Assembly (NCBI GenBank): GCA_023238725.1
Contig: CM041531.1
Location: 26,080,143 to 26,144,142 of the forward strand
Direction: 5' to 3'
DNA length: 64,000 bases
From: Scortum barcoo
Taxonomy: Eukaryota > Chordata > Actinopteri > Centrarchiformes > Terapontidae
In this document: positions 48,148 to 63,200 of the stretch, piece after piece
How positions within the stretch are numbered: the stretch's first letter is position 1
Layout of the letters: the number at the start of each line of letters is the position of its first letter
Made by a program: the position numbers and the translations under genes
Notes under the pieces: generated by a model
The model's database searches: none
The model's input: the letters and a program-made list of their open reading frames with translations, nothing else
Told to the model about the DNA's origin: nothing

Positions 48148-51100
48148 GTAAGAGCCATTTTCTGTTCTTTCTTTTCTTTGTGCCACAGCTTTTGTCACAT
48201 TACTCGAGCATAGTTGTTGAGTGTCTTTGTCTTTTGAATGACTTGTGGTCTGAATAGCCTGCCTGCTGAGTGTAAGAAATTTGCAGGGCACTCTCTAAAT
48301 AGTGAGACTGAATGATTTTTGTCAGAGGATCTGCTTTTGAATGTCATGTCACTACATTTTCCTCATTGTCAAGAGTTAGTATATATGTTATGTTTAAATA
48401 TAGCAGCACCGGTGCTCCATCTTTGATCTTTTCCCTCATCTGGGATCCAGTTGTGAGGGGTTCATTTCTACACTCAAGCTTCATTTATGATCTAATGCAC
48501 TAAAAGGTCCTTTTATTACCACACACTATAGGTCAACCACACAAAGGCTGGACTGATGAAACACAAATTGCAGTACAATAGTGGATGCATATGCCGTTTG
48601 TGTAAAGGCCATCCAGCCCTGTGGAAGCCCTGCACAGCGCCTCAGTGCCTCTATTGCACTGAAACATCTAAACATTCAAAGGGCTTATAATAAATAATGT
48701 CTTTAATAACATGCCCATGTGGGACAGATTATAACATTAGCTTTGGCGGATAAAAAGATATGCATCTTATAAAGTATAAAGGGAGGCAGTGCAGTGGAAG
48801 AGTAGTTTGTTTGTCAGTATATTACATTAGCTGCCTCTGAATCTACAGTGTGCATTAAAGCACCACTAAAATGTTGCTTTAGTACTCTAGTGTACCTTAG
48901 GCAAAAACAATGTCTCCTCAGCCTGTAAGCTGGGTTTTGTTTTGTTTTTTTTTTCTTTTCTTTTCTTTTTTATAGGCGATGCATTTCCCTGCCATGGCTT
49001 TGTTCCTCTTGTCATTGTTTACAGCATATGAGCGCTACACGTCCATGGTGGCGGCCAGAGTTACCTGCCTATGACAAATTGGGACATTATTTGTTCATTA
49101 TGATGGGATTGGATTAGAGTGAACATAATTATCGTGATGTATCACATGCAAGACGGGGTCACAAAGTGTGACTTCTACAGATAACAGCGTTTGTACTGTG
49201 GCTGTTCTAAAGCAGCAGCCACTTGAGTCACTCTCAGCCCTTTTTGTGAGGATTAGAATTAATATTGCCAGAAAATTCACCACACAGTCTAAACTGTTGG
49301 GAAAATTCATACTGGACTCAATGCTTGCTTAACTGATTCTTTTTGCACAGTAATTTAGTAATCTATTTCTGAAAGGAATTTGTATAGAAATACAAATAGC
49401 AGAGTAAAATGTAAAATGAAATAGCAAGATAGAGAGTAATCAGCAAGCACAATGGATGACCTGGTGAAAGGTGTGTTGAGAGGATGTTAATTCCTCCTGC
49501 CTCCACAACAAGCAATGATTGATTTATTGAACCGAGACACCGAGTTTGATTTAACTTTTGGCAAATGTGCAGTTCGTTTTTCTCATCCTCTCTCTTTGCT
49601 TTTCTCTCTCTCTCAGCTTGAGACGAGATCAGCCTTTGGCCCTGAAAAAAAGGACCACATTTCTGATAGCTGACTGTCTTTTTACCGCCAGTGACTTCTA
49701 TATTCTCGTTACTCTGGTTTCTTCAGAGGCGCTTCAGCAGGCGGTGGCTAGATCAGGCCATCTGTGTAAACATGTCCTCCTATACATGCGGAGAATACTG
49801 TGACTTTTCTTCCATCACAGATTAACATCCTGAATGAGAGCCAGACTCGTCTTCCAACAGAACACGAAACATTTGGCAATATGTGAGAACACAAAACACA
49901 AGAAAATGGTATAATCAGAACAGCAGAAACCAGTATAGTTACATGGGTGATTCTGAGAGATTCTTTTTGAATTTATGTCTTAATGTCTTGGATGATCTGT
50001 GGATGGTCTGTGGTCTAAAGATATTTCTGTATATGACAGTAAAGCTATGTGTATTCTTCATTTGCTCATAGAACACAAATAGCTCATTAAAACGCGCTGC
50101 AATCCCAACAGCCCACTACTCCTGTGATGACATTTCCCCGGGGAAAAAAGATGATTTTAGGGCTAATGGATTAGCCTGGATGGATAGATGATGAAAGCGA
50201 AGCCTCAAAGGGACGGTAGAAAGGTCAGGAAACAGTAATCCAGTCTGATTTCTGCAATCAGTGTTTGCTGAGAGAAATGGAAACCAAAGCTGCTGGCATG
50301 GTAGTCTAAATATTGAACAAACATTTCATTATAACAGTTGAAGTAATGTGATAGTCTTTCAGTTTGTGTGGCTCCTCGCTGGGGAAATCAATCAATAGCC
50401 AGCAGTGAACACTTCTCGGGGTGAAATCAGAATCCGTCATGTTCTGGTTTGGCCATGGCTGTAACACACTTTTCCACTGAAATGAGAACTTTAACTATAC
50501 GAAGGAACATACTGTGAGTAGAAATGCCCTTACCAGCCATCTGGAGAGGCCCATCAGAAAGCTGCTATACTCCCACACCACTTTCCATCAGCTCTGTCCG
50601 TTTGCATATAAAAAGCCGTACTGCCATCATCATTTCTGCTAAATATTGCTCCATACACACAGATGAGTCTTCTGCCTATTATAATTTCTCATTTGATGTC
50701 AGATGTTTTTATTGTGTATTGTTTTTATTACAGATCAAGCATGTTTGATTGCCAATAACCAATCATCATTACACTGAACATTTGGAGCAGTTTGGAAATT
50801 GAGGTAGTTTATGTTGCAGACATAATTTTGTGTATTTTTTTAACTGGATGTGCAGCACTTCAGTACTCCTGTCCTTACCTCACCGAGCCGAATCACACTG
50901 TGTTTTCAATCGTGTCAAACAGGTGAAGTTTGTGTATACTCCTGCATCTGAAGGGGTGCTATTTTAAGGAACTATCTATTTTCAGACTTTGTTAACAGCC
51001 TCTGTGGACTTTTTTTCTTTTTCTATTTTGAATGGATGTTTGAGATGTTTGTTCAGCTGTCTTGAGTGAAGAGCATGGCAAGGCTCTCAGGATGCATTTT

Positions 51101-54100
51101 CTGTACACAAACTTTAAGCAACAACTGTTGAATTAGATGTCTGTCCACAGCCCAGTAAACCTGTCTCCTCTCACAGCATCGCCGCTCATTTATAAAACTT
51201 TCAACATTGTCTATGCATGCACAGAGAGATATAAACAGAAATTTATTCAGGATTGATAAAAGGCAGAGTCTGCGGATGTGGATAGGCAGTATGAGTGTTG
51301 TGAAGAATGGATTAATGGAAAAACTGATGGTAAAATTGAGATATTTAAGTAGATTTTCCTCCACTTCTTGATGCTTTAAATTGTTCTAAATCAGATCTAG
51401 ACCTGAGAGCAAGTAAAGCAAATAAACCAGCATCTCTAATGTAATTTTTAGTCAATATCTAAAAACCTACGATCAATATCTCCACCTTTTTATTTTCTCC
51501 CTCCCTGTTTATGTGCCTTTGTGTGCTGATAGAGCCCAATAAAGACATCCAGAAGCTGCTGAAGCCCTCCAGCTCAGGTGACCTGTCCAAGGAGTTGTTC
51601 CAGCACCCAGCAGGGGAGGGTGAGGAGGGCGGCCTGTCGGGGCACACTGCTAGCCTGCTGCACATCACAGAGAAGAGGCGTGAGTACCTGGGGAAGGGGC
51701 AAAGAGAGGGCGATATTAAGATTGTGAAACAGTGATGGATGTTCATTGGTGGTAAAGAGGCGTTAAGGGTAATTAAGGGTGGAAAATGTCTTCAACAAGT
51801 AGGAGATAAGGAATATATAATGAAGAGGACAGAGAACATCCTGCATCAGTTAAAAGAGTGTCTTATCAGTGACAGTCTCTACTGGATCAATGTATATTAA
51901 AATATCAGTAACACATAATGAATCTCATAGCACAGGCCTGTGGAGGCCCGTTACACGCATAACATTACACACATTTAATTCTGGACTATCTCAGAGTCCA
52001 GATTGATATCCTCTGATCCTGAAACTCACCGAATGATCACTGCCTACTTTAGTTATTCTGGTCCCACATTCTCAAAGGCCACTGCAGCTTAGCGCTGGTT
52101 GAAAGGACTCATTGTGCATCAGTCCCATACAGAGGCTTCCCTGTACATGCCTCACTCAGAGCCCAGGGCACAGCACCACAGATATGGAGGCTACTTGGGT
52201 GACAAGGCAACCTTTATCTGCATCACTAACTAAACACTTTTTTCTGAGAGACAGCTCATTCAGAGGCTAATATCTGCGTCTTTGTGGTTTAATGTCACCC
52301 ACTAACTAGCCATGCCAACTGGCAGGTCACCTTATAGTATTTGACTATGAAGCGTATAGATAGGTTTTGTCCACAGAGCCACAATACAGCTTCATTTTGA
52401 AGGGCACAGAAACAGCTTCTGTCTTAGAGCAGCAGTTTTATCTCCAGAAATGGGGACCAGAGTTACTCCTGAGTAATCTGCAACATTTATTTTTAGGTCC
52501 GAAGCAAAGAGCCTACTTTTAAAAGACAAACATCTTAATATCGCAGAGAAAAATAAGTTGCTAGTTTGCGGCAAATAAATCACTAATGCCGCACAGGTAG
52601 ATGCACCAATACATAGAAGCCCATATAAAACTGCAGTGCGGATAAGTTGCCTTTTGTTGTTGTGATTGGGCGGATGTGCTGGAATTGAAGATTAAAAATT
52701 GATGGTGAAGTGAGTGTGAAAAAGGGTGTTTATGTGTTTGTATTGATCTTTAATAAGAAGGAAAGAAGAGGGAAATGTGGGATTTAAAACACTGAGTACA
52801 GCATATTGTACAGCGTAAATCAGAGCAGCTCCTTCCACTGCTTCATTCACCAAACATTTTTGGCTAATTTGCTTTCATTTGGGTATTGAATAAAACATGA
52901 TGTACAAAAGAAGAGTTTTGCAACATGTTTTAATTGAAGCGCTCACTGATCTGCTTCTCGCTGTGTTCTCAAAGTTAGAAATCGCATCTTCTTTTACCTA
53001 TTATGATTGCAAGAGAAAATAGCTGGACCCTGTTACAATCAAAGGGTGTATCTACAAATGTCTGTATGCTTGGTGAGGAAATAAACACTTGCAACAGAAT
53101 ATATAGTGCAGAGAAAATACATTCTGGCACTGCTTGTTTAATATTCTTTCTCAATACCTTTAGCCTCCTCTCAATCGCCTTTCTCAGTCGTCGTTACAAG
53201 CTGCTCATGCTGGACTAATGACCTCAGAGCCCCGATGAGCCTGTAGAGAGGGAATGGGGATTACACAGATCCAGCATGCAAGGCACACACTCCTCTTTGC
53301 TCTCCCATCCCCTCTCCAAATGTGAACTCCTCCCTTCTCAACCACCCTCATTATTCTTTGTTCCTTCAGATGAATCTGTCTGTACCTTCCTACATACAGA
53401 GAGGAAAGCGAGATGGTGTTTTCAATAAGAAAATTAAACTGAAACCTTTTTATGGAACATCAAATTGATGCAAACATTATTTTTATTACTGTGATATTCT
53501 AAATGAAAGGACATCTCAGTGAAGGGACATTTATTTCACACACATTAACTACAAAGCCATGAATATTACGTGTGACATTGAGAGCGTGCTGAAAAAAATA
53601 AAAAAAATATGTCAAGAAGGAGTCTAAAAGGATCTGAACACACAAATTTGCCTTTACAGGCCACCAGGCTTTATGCTCGCTGTAAGGAGAAGTAATGGTC
53701 TTTTGTATCATCCATCTGCTTTTGGCACAGACTCCTCAGTTTTTTTTTCCCTGTGTGAATTCTCTATTGTCAGTCTTCCCCACTGGCATCTCAGACCTCC
53801 CCTGATTGGCTTTTGAGATGGAGGCAGTTGTTTCAGTGTGTCTGCCTGGGAGAGAAAACGTACTGATCAATTATTCAAGAAGAAAGGGTGTGGGAGAGGA
53901 AAAAGGAGATGGGGAGAGGTGGTTAAAAAAACGAGCACAGCAGAATGGGAATAGCTATGTAACCCATTGAAAATAATAGCAGCAAATAATGCGGAGGGTG
54001 TTTTGCGTTACCTAATGACTTCTTTCCTCTTCATCTACTTTCTGTCTGTCCCTTTTCCCTCTTATTATTTCACATTTACTTTCTTACCTCGCTTCATGTC

Positions 54101-57100
54101 TCCCTCTTTTCCCATCATCCTGCCTCTCTCTCTTTTCTCTTCATCTCCTCCTCCACAACTTCCAGCCTTCCCATTTCACTGCCTGCAGTTTCTTCACCCT
54201 CTCTGAAAAAGGGGTCAGAAAGACTGATAGCTGTAAGCAGGCACCTTCCAGCCTGAGGGGAAAGTAAAGTGTATTCACAAATACAGACAAAAAAATGATC
54301 TGAGGTGAAGACAAATATGAAGTGAATAAAAAAACAAAACAGGATTTTTGTCAACAAATAACTACCTATTGCAGTCTTTCCACACTAAATATAACCAACA
54401 ACTATCAGACAGATAGAAAAATGGACAAAGCTCTGAGTGTGAAATGGTTCTGACTATTGACTGCTGAGCATTTCCACTGGTACTGTTTGAGTATATGTGG
54501 TGCACTGATTAATGGTGTGAAAATGGAAACTGGTTAGCTTAAACCTTTAATGAAGTGCCATGTGGCTCTGTGGCCTTCAGAGTGATAATATATTTTTTAA
54601 CTATAAGGGAGTAATGTGAATTCAGTCCTCAGGCAGCTCTTTGTAGAGTCCAACATGGAAGTTTTTCAGTATGTGAGGATGGTCGAGCTAAGTCTTAAGT
54701 GCGGTCAGTAAAGGATAACCTGTGAGCTAATAAGTAACCAGTAGGTAGGTGCTAAAACTGACATATGTGGTGTCTTTTGGGAGTGGTTAACTGCTGGATT
54801 TTTACCCATATGGACATCGATATCATCTATATGGCTGGATAGATGAGTTAATCTTTCTGTGATCTCAATGGGAATGGCATTTTTTTTAAATCCTCTTTAG
54901 GGTTTTTGCTCACAGTGTAATACTGGAATAGACAGATTAGACAGAAGAATCAAGAATAGGTGAACCAAATAGGTTATCCCTGGTTTTAATGTGTCCTCAG
55001 ATGTTGAATGTCAGAGTGTGGAGTTGGATTTAATGTTTGATTTAATTAGTAATATCAGGGAAGAAGGAAGCACGTGTTTGCAATAACATTTCCAATTTAA
55101 AACATGTAGAGGAACAAATAGATGGGGACTATGATGGTGTCCTGAGGGTTCTCACAGGTGGAGAGGAGGATGAGAAATCACTTGTTTTAAGGGAATACGT
55201 TTTATTACATTAATACATATTTCTCTTTTTGTAGACATTACAGTTTCTAATATTATTTCCTATACCGAGCATTTATGTGCTGGCCACACAGACAGAGGAT
55301 TGTACATAGAGCAGAAGGTTTGGGATCAAATAGGGGACAAGTGAGGTTGGTCTTCATGTTCAATTGCCTTAAGTCAAAGATGGTTCACATTTTCATGGCT
55401 CATTTCTTATTTGTATTCTCTCATAGTCGCCGCTCTCTTATTTTTCATTCCACGTGTCTCCTGGCATTTCTGGTGTTGAGTGTTTTTAATGCCTTTGAAA
55501 TATGGCACAATGACCAACCACTGCTTCAGCATGATGATCAGTCCTCCTAAAATCAATACGCTCTATCTGGAGGATGATGCACAGAATTAAATGTAGCAGC
55601 AGATTAAGAGCAGCAGGAGAATGAGCTCTGCTTCTTCAGCCTTGAAGCATTGTCTTGAGCTGCCTGGAAAACGATGTGGGATAATAACAGCTTTCAACCT
55701 GTCGTGTAACTCGTTGTTTTCTCCACAAATACACACCCACAAACAACCAATGAAGTGTCTCATTCAGACATGACGTTGCATTGCAGACAGGCGTCCACTG
55801 ATTCATAAGGAAATACAAAACACACCTCCATCTGCCTCAGTGCAGTCCCCAAACATCTTTCTCACTATAATGGTAGATTAGTTCAGCTCTGTTACACAGA
55901 GCTGGTTCCTAACTTGGGTGACACTGAGACCAGCAGATGTTGTTGCACCCTTGCTAGGCTTTATATATATATTACAGAGTCTCTGAGAAAATTTCACTTT
56001 CCATAAAGTGCCAGCTTTGGAGGCAGCCTGATAGGAATGCTGAGCCTGCCACATTGAAGCACTCTGCATGTGAAAATGACCCTGTCGCGTGCAGCAGTGG
56101 CGACTCCAGCCTGCTGAGGAATCAGAGGCTCGTGCAGAAATGAACAGGTGCAACACACCCAGGAGAAAGATGCAGATCACAATGTGCTAAAGAACCGGCT
56201 ATTTTCATCTCCACTGACCTCAACTCTTGTTTCAGTTCTCCAGTCACTGCTTGTGTTAACACACAGGTGTCATACTGACACAGAGATGCTCACTGACTGC
56301 AGTGGCAGATTCAAGAAATCTACTGTGTATGAAATATTTCTGAAGAGGGGAGCATTCAGCTTTACAAGAGATGTATAGATAAAAGTGGATAAAGGAGTAA
56401 AAACTCTCTTTGCTGATATTGATTTTACAATAGTGCAGTAAGAGCCAGCTATTGATCTCATTATGTGTACAATGGAGATTCAAGAGCGGCGTTACACGAT
56501 GAGTTGAAGAGGTCTGTGTTCAGAATATATGCAATCCCACTTCCCTGCCTTCTTTTGAAAGTGCTGCTTTTCTTCTGCACTGTCAGCAAAAACGAGTGGA
56601 TCATTTTAATCTCTTAGCTTCTTATTTCTTCTCTCTGCCTTGTAGAACCCCTGAGTAGTGTGTCATCTTTGGAGGTGCACTTTGACCTCCTGGATCTGAC
56701 TGAGCTGACTGACATGTCGGACCAGGAACTGGCTGAAGTGTTTGCTGACTCTGATGAGGAGAACCACAACGAGTCCCCAGCAGGTAAGACCTGCTAAACA
56801 TTTAAATGCATATTTTTTCACAACATCAACACAAATAAGTGGAACATCTGTTATTGCACAAATGCAAGCCAGATCCACACAAGGTTTGCACAGAAAATGA
56901 CTGTATTAATTTATTATTAATTTATTGATTCTCCTCGCTTACTTTGCACCCTTTTGCCCCATAGCTCATTTTAAAAACAGCTTGGTGGCCCTAGTGTGTT
57001 ACGCATAAAATGTGATTGTTAAGGGGAGGAATTTCCCAAAATTAAATTTCCTCCCTATAGTCCTTTACCTCAGCTCAGTGACTTAGTGAGAAACTGCCTT

Positions 57101-60100
57101 CAAAGGAAAACATTAAATAAAAGTTGTGCATGGTATATTACTTTTAATGTGTCTGTGTGTGTGTGCATGAGAGGGAGTTTCATATCATTATGGCTCAACA
57201 GGGTCCTAAAAAGGCCTACTGAGCCATAATGATTTGAAATTTCATGTGACTCCTTCAAGGACTCATCAGAAAACACATTTCACAGTGTCAGGGATTAAAT
57301 GCCCTCAAAGTGTAAAGGTTCAGCCCACCTTTTTACATTCTGTTTGATTATTGCAAAGAAAAATGTCATTCAGATTCTATCTAATAATCAAATTTACAAT
57401 AACAACTAGAAATTCTGTCATTCTGGAAAACAGGAATGAGCAGAGAGAGTATTGTGTGTAGCTGGGACTGCATCACAGCAGGCACATTATTACAAGGCAA
57501 ATTATTTGTACGCAGTAGATAGACCTCATGTACATGTGCATATTGAAAAGGAGAGGCAGTACACCCCACATGTGTGTCACAGCAGCAGGTACAGGAAAAG
57601 GGCTTGCACCTCCTTCTCCTGATTTGCAAAAGGAGCAACAAAATATTTCCCATGTTTTATTTATGACCTGGGAGCCTCATCCTACATGCAGACAGTGAAC
57701 TCTCTCTTCCTCCGATACTCCTGCCTCACAGCGTGCACGCAGGATTTCATGCTAGCACAAGATTTAAAGGGCCACTGACACACTTCAGACAGTGTCTTAC
57801 GCATGTTGTATATTCTGTGCATGAACTATGCTAGTCAAAAAGTTTAAAACATTTTTCTTGATAAAGATGTCAGACTTTAAACTGTGATGCTGTCATTAAC
57901 ATAATCCTGGTGACAGAGCTGTCGTGGTCATGATGGGCACACGGTGAGGTACCTATGGTGGAGGTTCACTACATGTGTTTATCTAACTCCACTATTTGAT
58001 TTCACTGAAACAGTGCTGGACAAATCTGACTTGATAAGGTACTTCTCTAGTGGAGAGAGTCACGTTAGAACTTTATAAATGAGACTTTCCCTCATATTTT
58101 TTCTACGTGGTGCTATCACTCTTACTTCCTTTTCTTATAATAACATCTCCTCCTTCTTCAGCAACATCATTCTCTCCCCTCCTTTTCTTTTCTGTTTATT
58201 ACTAATGTTCCATATCACGGCACAGCTTGTTAAGTGTGAGTTATGGTCCCAATGGACCATCTGTGCTGTATGCTGCTGTCTGCAGCTCCACAGCCAATTA
58301 TTTTAATTAAAGATGTTATACAGTGCTTAGTGCAAAGCCTCATGTGCAACAAAGAACAATTTTCTTTGTTTCTTTCCTTGCATAATGTTCAGTGTAGAGA
58401 ACAGTAAATCAGTAAAATGATGTACTAAAACTAAAAGCAGTATTCCAGTTTATCATGTACACTGTAAGGGTCTTAATTAAGGCTCCACCTGCTAAATGTA
58501 ACTCCTATATTCACTCCTTTTAGCTCTGATTTTGGTCTTCACCAACTCCTGAAGGAAATATCTGTCTCTTTAGTTGCTAAATGTTCCACTATGTTGACCA
58601 GCTTGTTGTAAAATGTGTCTGTCTGCTGTTTGGTGCCGAGCAGATAGTGTAATGCGTTTCCACTGCCTTCTGCAGCTAAGAACGATGCTGTGAGAGCAGT
58701 AAAGTTGTGGGCCGGACAGTTTAACACAGAGCTGAAGCTTACAATAAAGCCGAGGGGAGCTGCAGAATAAGGTCATAATTCTCAGTGGGTTCATTACTAC
58801 TCTGACCCCTTTCACTTTATCACAATATTTTAAATTTTTTTTATTGTTTTCAAACACTTAAAATTGTTCCTGGGTAGCACTGTAGGCTGTAAAGTTCAGA
58901 TTTTAATGTTTTAAATGAAATGCTTGCAGGTGAGCTGCTAGTTTAGGGTATGCTGTCAAAGAATGACCACGTATAATCAGTTCATGCAAACTAGGGAGAC
59001 ACAATTAATAAGTCATGTGACTCGAGTTCTTTCAGATTTGATGCATCATTACAGATCATAGTCTGCTATTATTTGATGCAGTGTAGTTCAGTTCGATTGA
59101 TGATGATAATTCCAAAATGTTTCCAGCTCTACAAATGCAAATTCATGATTAAAATAATTAACATAATAGTTATTAAAATCATATAGGCCAATACACTGTT
59201 TCAAATAATTTCACTTATTCTCAGGTAAAAAAAAAAATTAGTGCTCAACTAACTACAAGTTCGTTAATTATACTAGTACTGTATATGACATACTGTATAT
59301 TTACCTCCCTACAATGTAAATCAATGTTCCCACAGCTCCGCAGACTAAACAGTTTTAGCTCATCCACCCTTTCCAGCTGTTCTCTCTGAAACCACCACAT
59401 CAAGTTTCCTCAAACTTTTGTTAGTCACAGGGCACAGCTGCTTTTCAGTAGCCAGGTGCAGGAGATGCAGCAGCCAAGAGGCTTCCAGTCCAAGGCCTCA
59501 CATCCGCTGCTCTGCTTTCTGCTAATCAAGATGAAGTCCTACTGTCAGGAGATGTGCAGCTGTACACTACTATTATGTTAAATGATTTCATTTACACAGC
59601 CTCAGATCTGTGAGAAAAACAAAATCCCAACAATGATTACATGTTTGCACACTCAGAATGACATATTTAGATGACTGATCTGTTTTTATTGATAATTAAT
59701 GCAGCCTCACAATGAGCATTCACTGCTGTATTTTTACCCACATGAATCGTGAATAAAAATAGATCAGCCATCTGAGAACATGGCAAACATTTCTTCCTCG
59801 CTGAAAGTGTTTAACCTTTGGACAAAAGTTTGCCATTTTGTGCAGCACCTTTCTTAAACCTGCTTCCAAAACTCTCTGGTTTATACCTGGGAGCTGTTTT
59901 TGTCTCCCTCAGTACAGACGCGATCTTCATCTCTCTGTCTCTCCTTGTCTGCTTTAGATATGGCTTGAACAGTTGAAGAATAACAATCCCAGATAGATGC
60001 AACCGCCGGGACTGCTGTAGATGATTCTGCAAGTCTGCAGACAGATACTGAAGTGCAGCAAAAAACAGCAAAGTGTTTTGCTTGTAGGGCGACACATGAT

Positions 60101-60225
60101 TTATGATCAATTTTTTCTTTTTCCCTTATTCTTTTATATTTTTTCTTGTAACTATGCAACAGTATTTTAGACAATCTAAAACAGCTAAATTAGATCTGCT
60201 GTGCAGAAAGTGGCAGCAGTGGTGA

Positions 60226-60259
<34 letters not shown>

Positions 60260-63200
60260 AAGGATTTATCTAAACAGTGATTTTTTTCACAAATCTCAGC
60301 CATAAGAACCAGCTGTTCTGTTTCATCTGGATTCCCTAAAACCTCCCTCAATATTCAGCCTTGTGATTTCACGCAAGGCGATTTTTTTTCTTTTCCTTTT
60401 TTTTACAAGTCTTGATAATCCTGTTCAGACTATGATACTTACATATTGCAAAACGAACTGCAACAAAGGCCGTATAATGAGACTAAGTTGGTTTATTTTG
60501 TCGATAAAGACGTCAGTGAGATCAGTGTGGGAGAGAAAGAGGAGGATTTTAATTAAATCGTGTCAAAGTTTGCATTGCAAATGTGGTAGTATTGAGCTGT
60601 GCTGCGCGAGCGCTAGACTCCATGAGAAAGTGCTGAGTGTGTGGAGGGAGTGTAGGAGGTGAGGGAGAGGTTAAAGGAAATACAGTGGAGAGGGGAGAGA
60701 GGGTGAAGATGGGTGAGCGAGTTCATGCTAAATGTGGGTTCTTGAATAATTCACTTTGCCCTGCTGGAAACAAGGCCTGGCCCTCGAAAGCCATTTAAAG
60801 AGTTACCATAATCCAAACAGCTACAGTGGCACATAATTTATGGATGTTTGTGTCCTGTTTGTTTTGTTTACTCTGCTGTCTGTCTTTTCCATTTCCCCTT
60901 CGTCTACACCCGCGTTCCCTCTCTTCCACTCGCCAGCTACGTGGCAGCTTAAAGCCCTAATTCATTCACAGTTCAGCCAAAATCGGTGAACACAACATCA
61001 GTTGTACTTCACAGCTGGAAACCAGACAGCCGAGAACATGCAGTAATTAGCGTTTCATCAAGCGTCTCTTTCTAGAGCAGCTCCAGAGGCTCAGAACAAA
61101 AGGATGACTTTGTCCAGTAGGTTTGCTCTTTGTTTCACACTCAAATGAGCTTGGTGAACCATAAAGTTTACCCACATCCCTAGAAAAAACTACCACAGGC
61201 ATAGCTTTGGTCTCCTATTCTTTGTCGTTGGAGCAGTAACAGAGTTTTAACTGATGACATTGCAGACTCTAACCTTTTGTGTTTCTGTCTGGTTGACTTT
61301 TTTCTGTGTTCAAACAATATGAGTTGTGTTTGATTTAAATATTTGGCTGAGGATGTCTTTGGTAGACATGATGAAGTGATGCAGAAAATAGGGAATGGAA
61401 ATTCCCTGTTCAATCATAGTTTGTTTACTACAGCATATAATGTTAGAATATCATCCTCATATCCTTTGATGACATTGTGTGACAGCATTGTAAAGATGAT
61501 GTCTCCCAAGTTAGTCCCATCTCTGACAATTTGCTGTTTGCAGTAGAGGACAGAAATATCTCACTGAAAAACAACTCAGACACAAGCAAAAATGCACCAG
61601 GCCACACCCTGATCAGTGGTCAGGTGATCCATTCGGCTGTCAAAGATGCAACACCTGCAGTGATGATTTATCCCACAGAGAGGCGTTGCAGCAGCAGCCT
61701 TCTGTCTCAGGACAGCCTTTTGTAGACCCTCCATAAAAGCTCCCTTGAACGCAAAAGGTCAGGCTCCAGTTTAGCTCTCTGCCTTTGGGGTCGCTCCAGG
61801 ATTTTTGGTGTCATTCCAGATGATTATCTTAGAGAAATACTTGCCCCAGTTCACCAATGCTGATTGATAGGATTAGCATGCACAAATAAAAACAAGTGCT
61901 TTTTTCTCCCTGAAATGGGTCGGAAGAGAAGTCATTGTCCCAAACTGTGTGCGTGTGAATGTACTTCTGCACATATAAACAGAAATTTGGTGTTTTTCAA
62001 CAGCTGTTTTCCCTGCTGTCTTCACAGGTTTGTTGTAGGAGAGTCTAGTGTCTCAGAAACATTAAGTTTAACATTAACATTAAGCAACACGCTGACTGAA
62101 AGATCTAATGGCTGCAAGCCAGCCGCAGAGAAGGAATACAGTACAGTAGCTCATAACTCAGGGTATTGTGTCTGTGACAGCAAGAGCGAGAGGAAAAACA
62201 GTAACTCTATGTATGTTGTGGGGAACATGGCAACTGCTTTTACCTCTTAGGCGTACAAATATTTCTCTCTGTGTGGATTTCAATTATCTTCCTTTTCAAT
62301 CTTTTAATTAGATGTCAGGGCAAAAACAGGTCAGCAGAAACCTGAACAATCCACACAAGGAATAGAAAAAATGAGATTCCTCACACACACATCGCAAACA
62401 CATTTATGTATGAGTACATAAACACAACGAGCAGACATCAGCAGGTGTCCATGGTGCTTTCTGCTGCAGACTCCTTCACGCTGCTGAGGAGGTTGTTGTT
62501 GTTCTCATTAAAAATCCAGCGGAGACGCTATCAATCTTCTGAGATCAATATGTCTCCACACTCTCTCTTTGTCTCTAACGTGTGTGAGGATACAGATGCA
62601 GCTTTAGGAAGTTTTATAAGCCAGGTACTGAGTATGACCTTCACTTAAGAGACCTAACATTAGTCTGATATGGGCAGTGTGAAGCAGAGGGACCTGGCAG
62701 CTCCCCATCACTCATCCCCTCTGTTGCTAGTTTGTCCTCCTGGTAGGTTGGACATCACCACCAAGTGGTGTGAAGAGGAACTGAATAAAAGTCTGTGAGC
62801 CTGTCTAGAAGTGAGTGGTATGTATGTGTGTGTGCAGGCATGCAACACAAACTTTTTAATGGCTGAAAGAAAAGCAGGTGTATCTTGTAAGGCCTCTTTG
62901 GCATTTTAACAGCTGAGATAGCTGCAAATATGCTTTTAGCAGGTGTAGAGCTATTTGTACTGAGGCTAATAAACATTACATTAAACATTGTATTTTCAAG
63001 CTCAATGTGTATGAAACATGAAAGATGTGCACAGTAATCTGTATTTATATCTACCAAGAATTTGGACTCGTGTTGGTAACAAGTCATTGTTTGTCCTGCT
63101 CCCAGGTTCCCACCAGCCTATGCTGCCCAGAGGTGGGTACATGCGTTCCCCCTCATGGACACGCTGCAGCAAAGTTGAGACTCCACGAGAGAGAAAGCAC

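Larger units (their letters stand above)
56784..63105 (+). other. dbndd1: dbndd1 intron 3
   Basis: 6,322-nt GT-AG intron, phase 1. It holds a 62-nt foldback at 57178-57239 and a (GT)n(GA)n tract at about 60224-60259. Several open frames of 60-128 codons (for example 61864-62250) show no family similarity. Confidence 0.7.

Noticed and set aside
61864..62250. 128-codon open frame in dbndd1 intron 3
   Set aside because: No family similarity; the annotated exons already give a complete, phase-consistent dbndd1.
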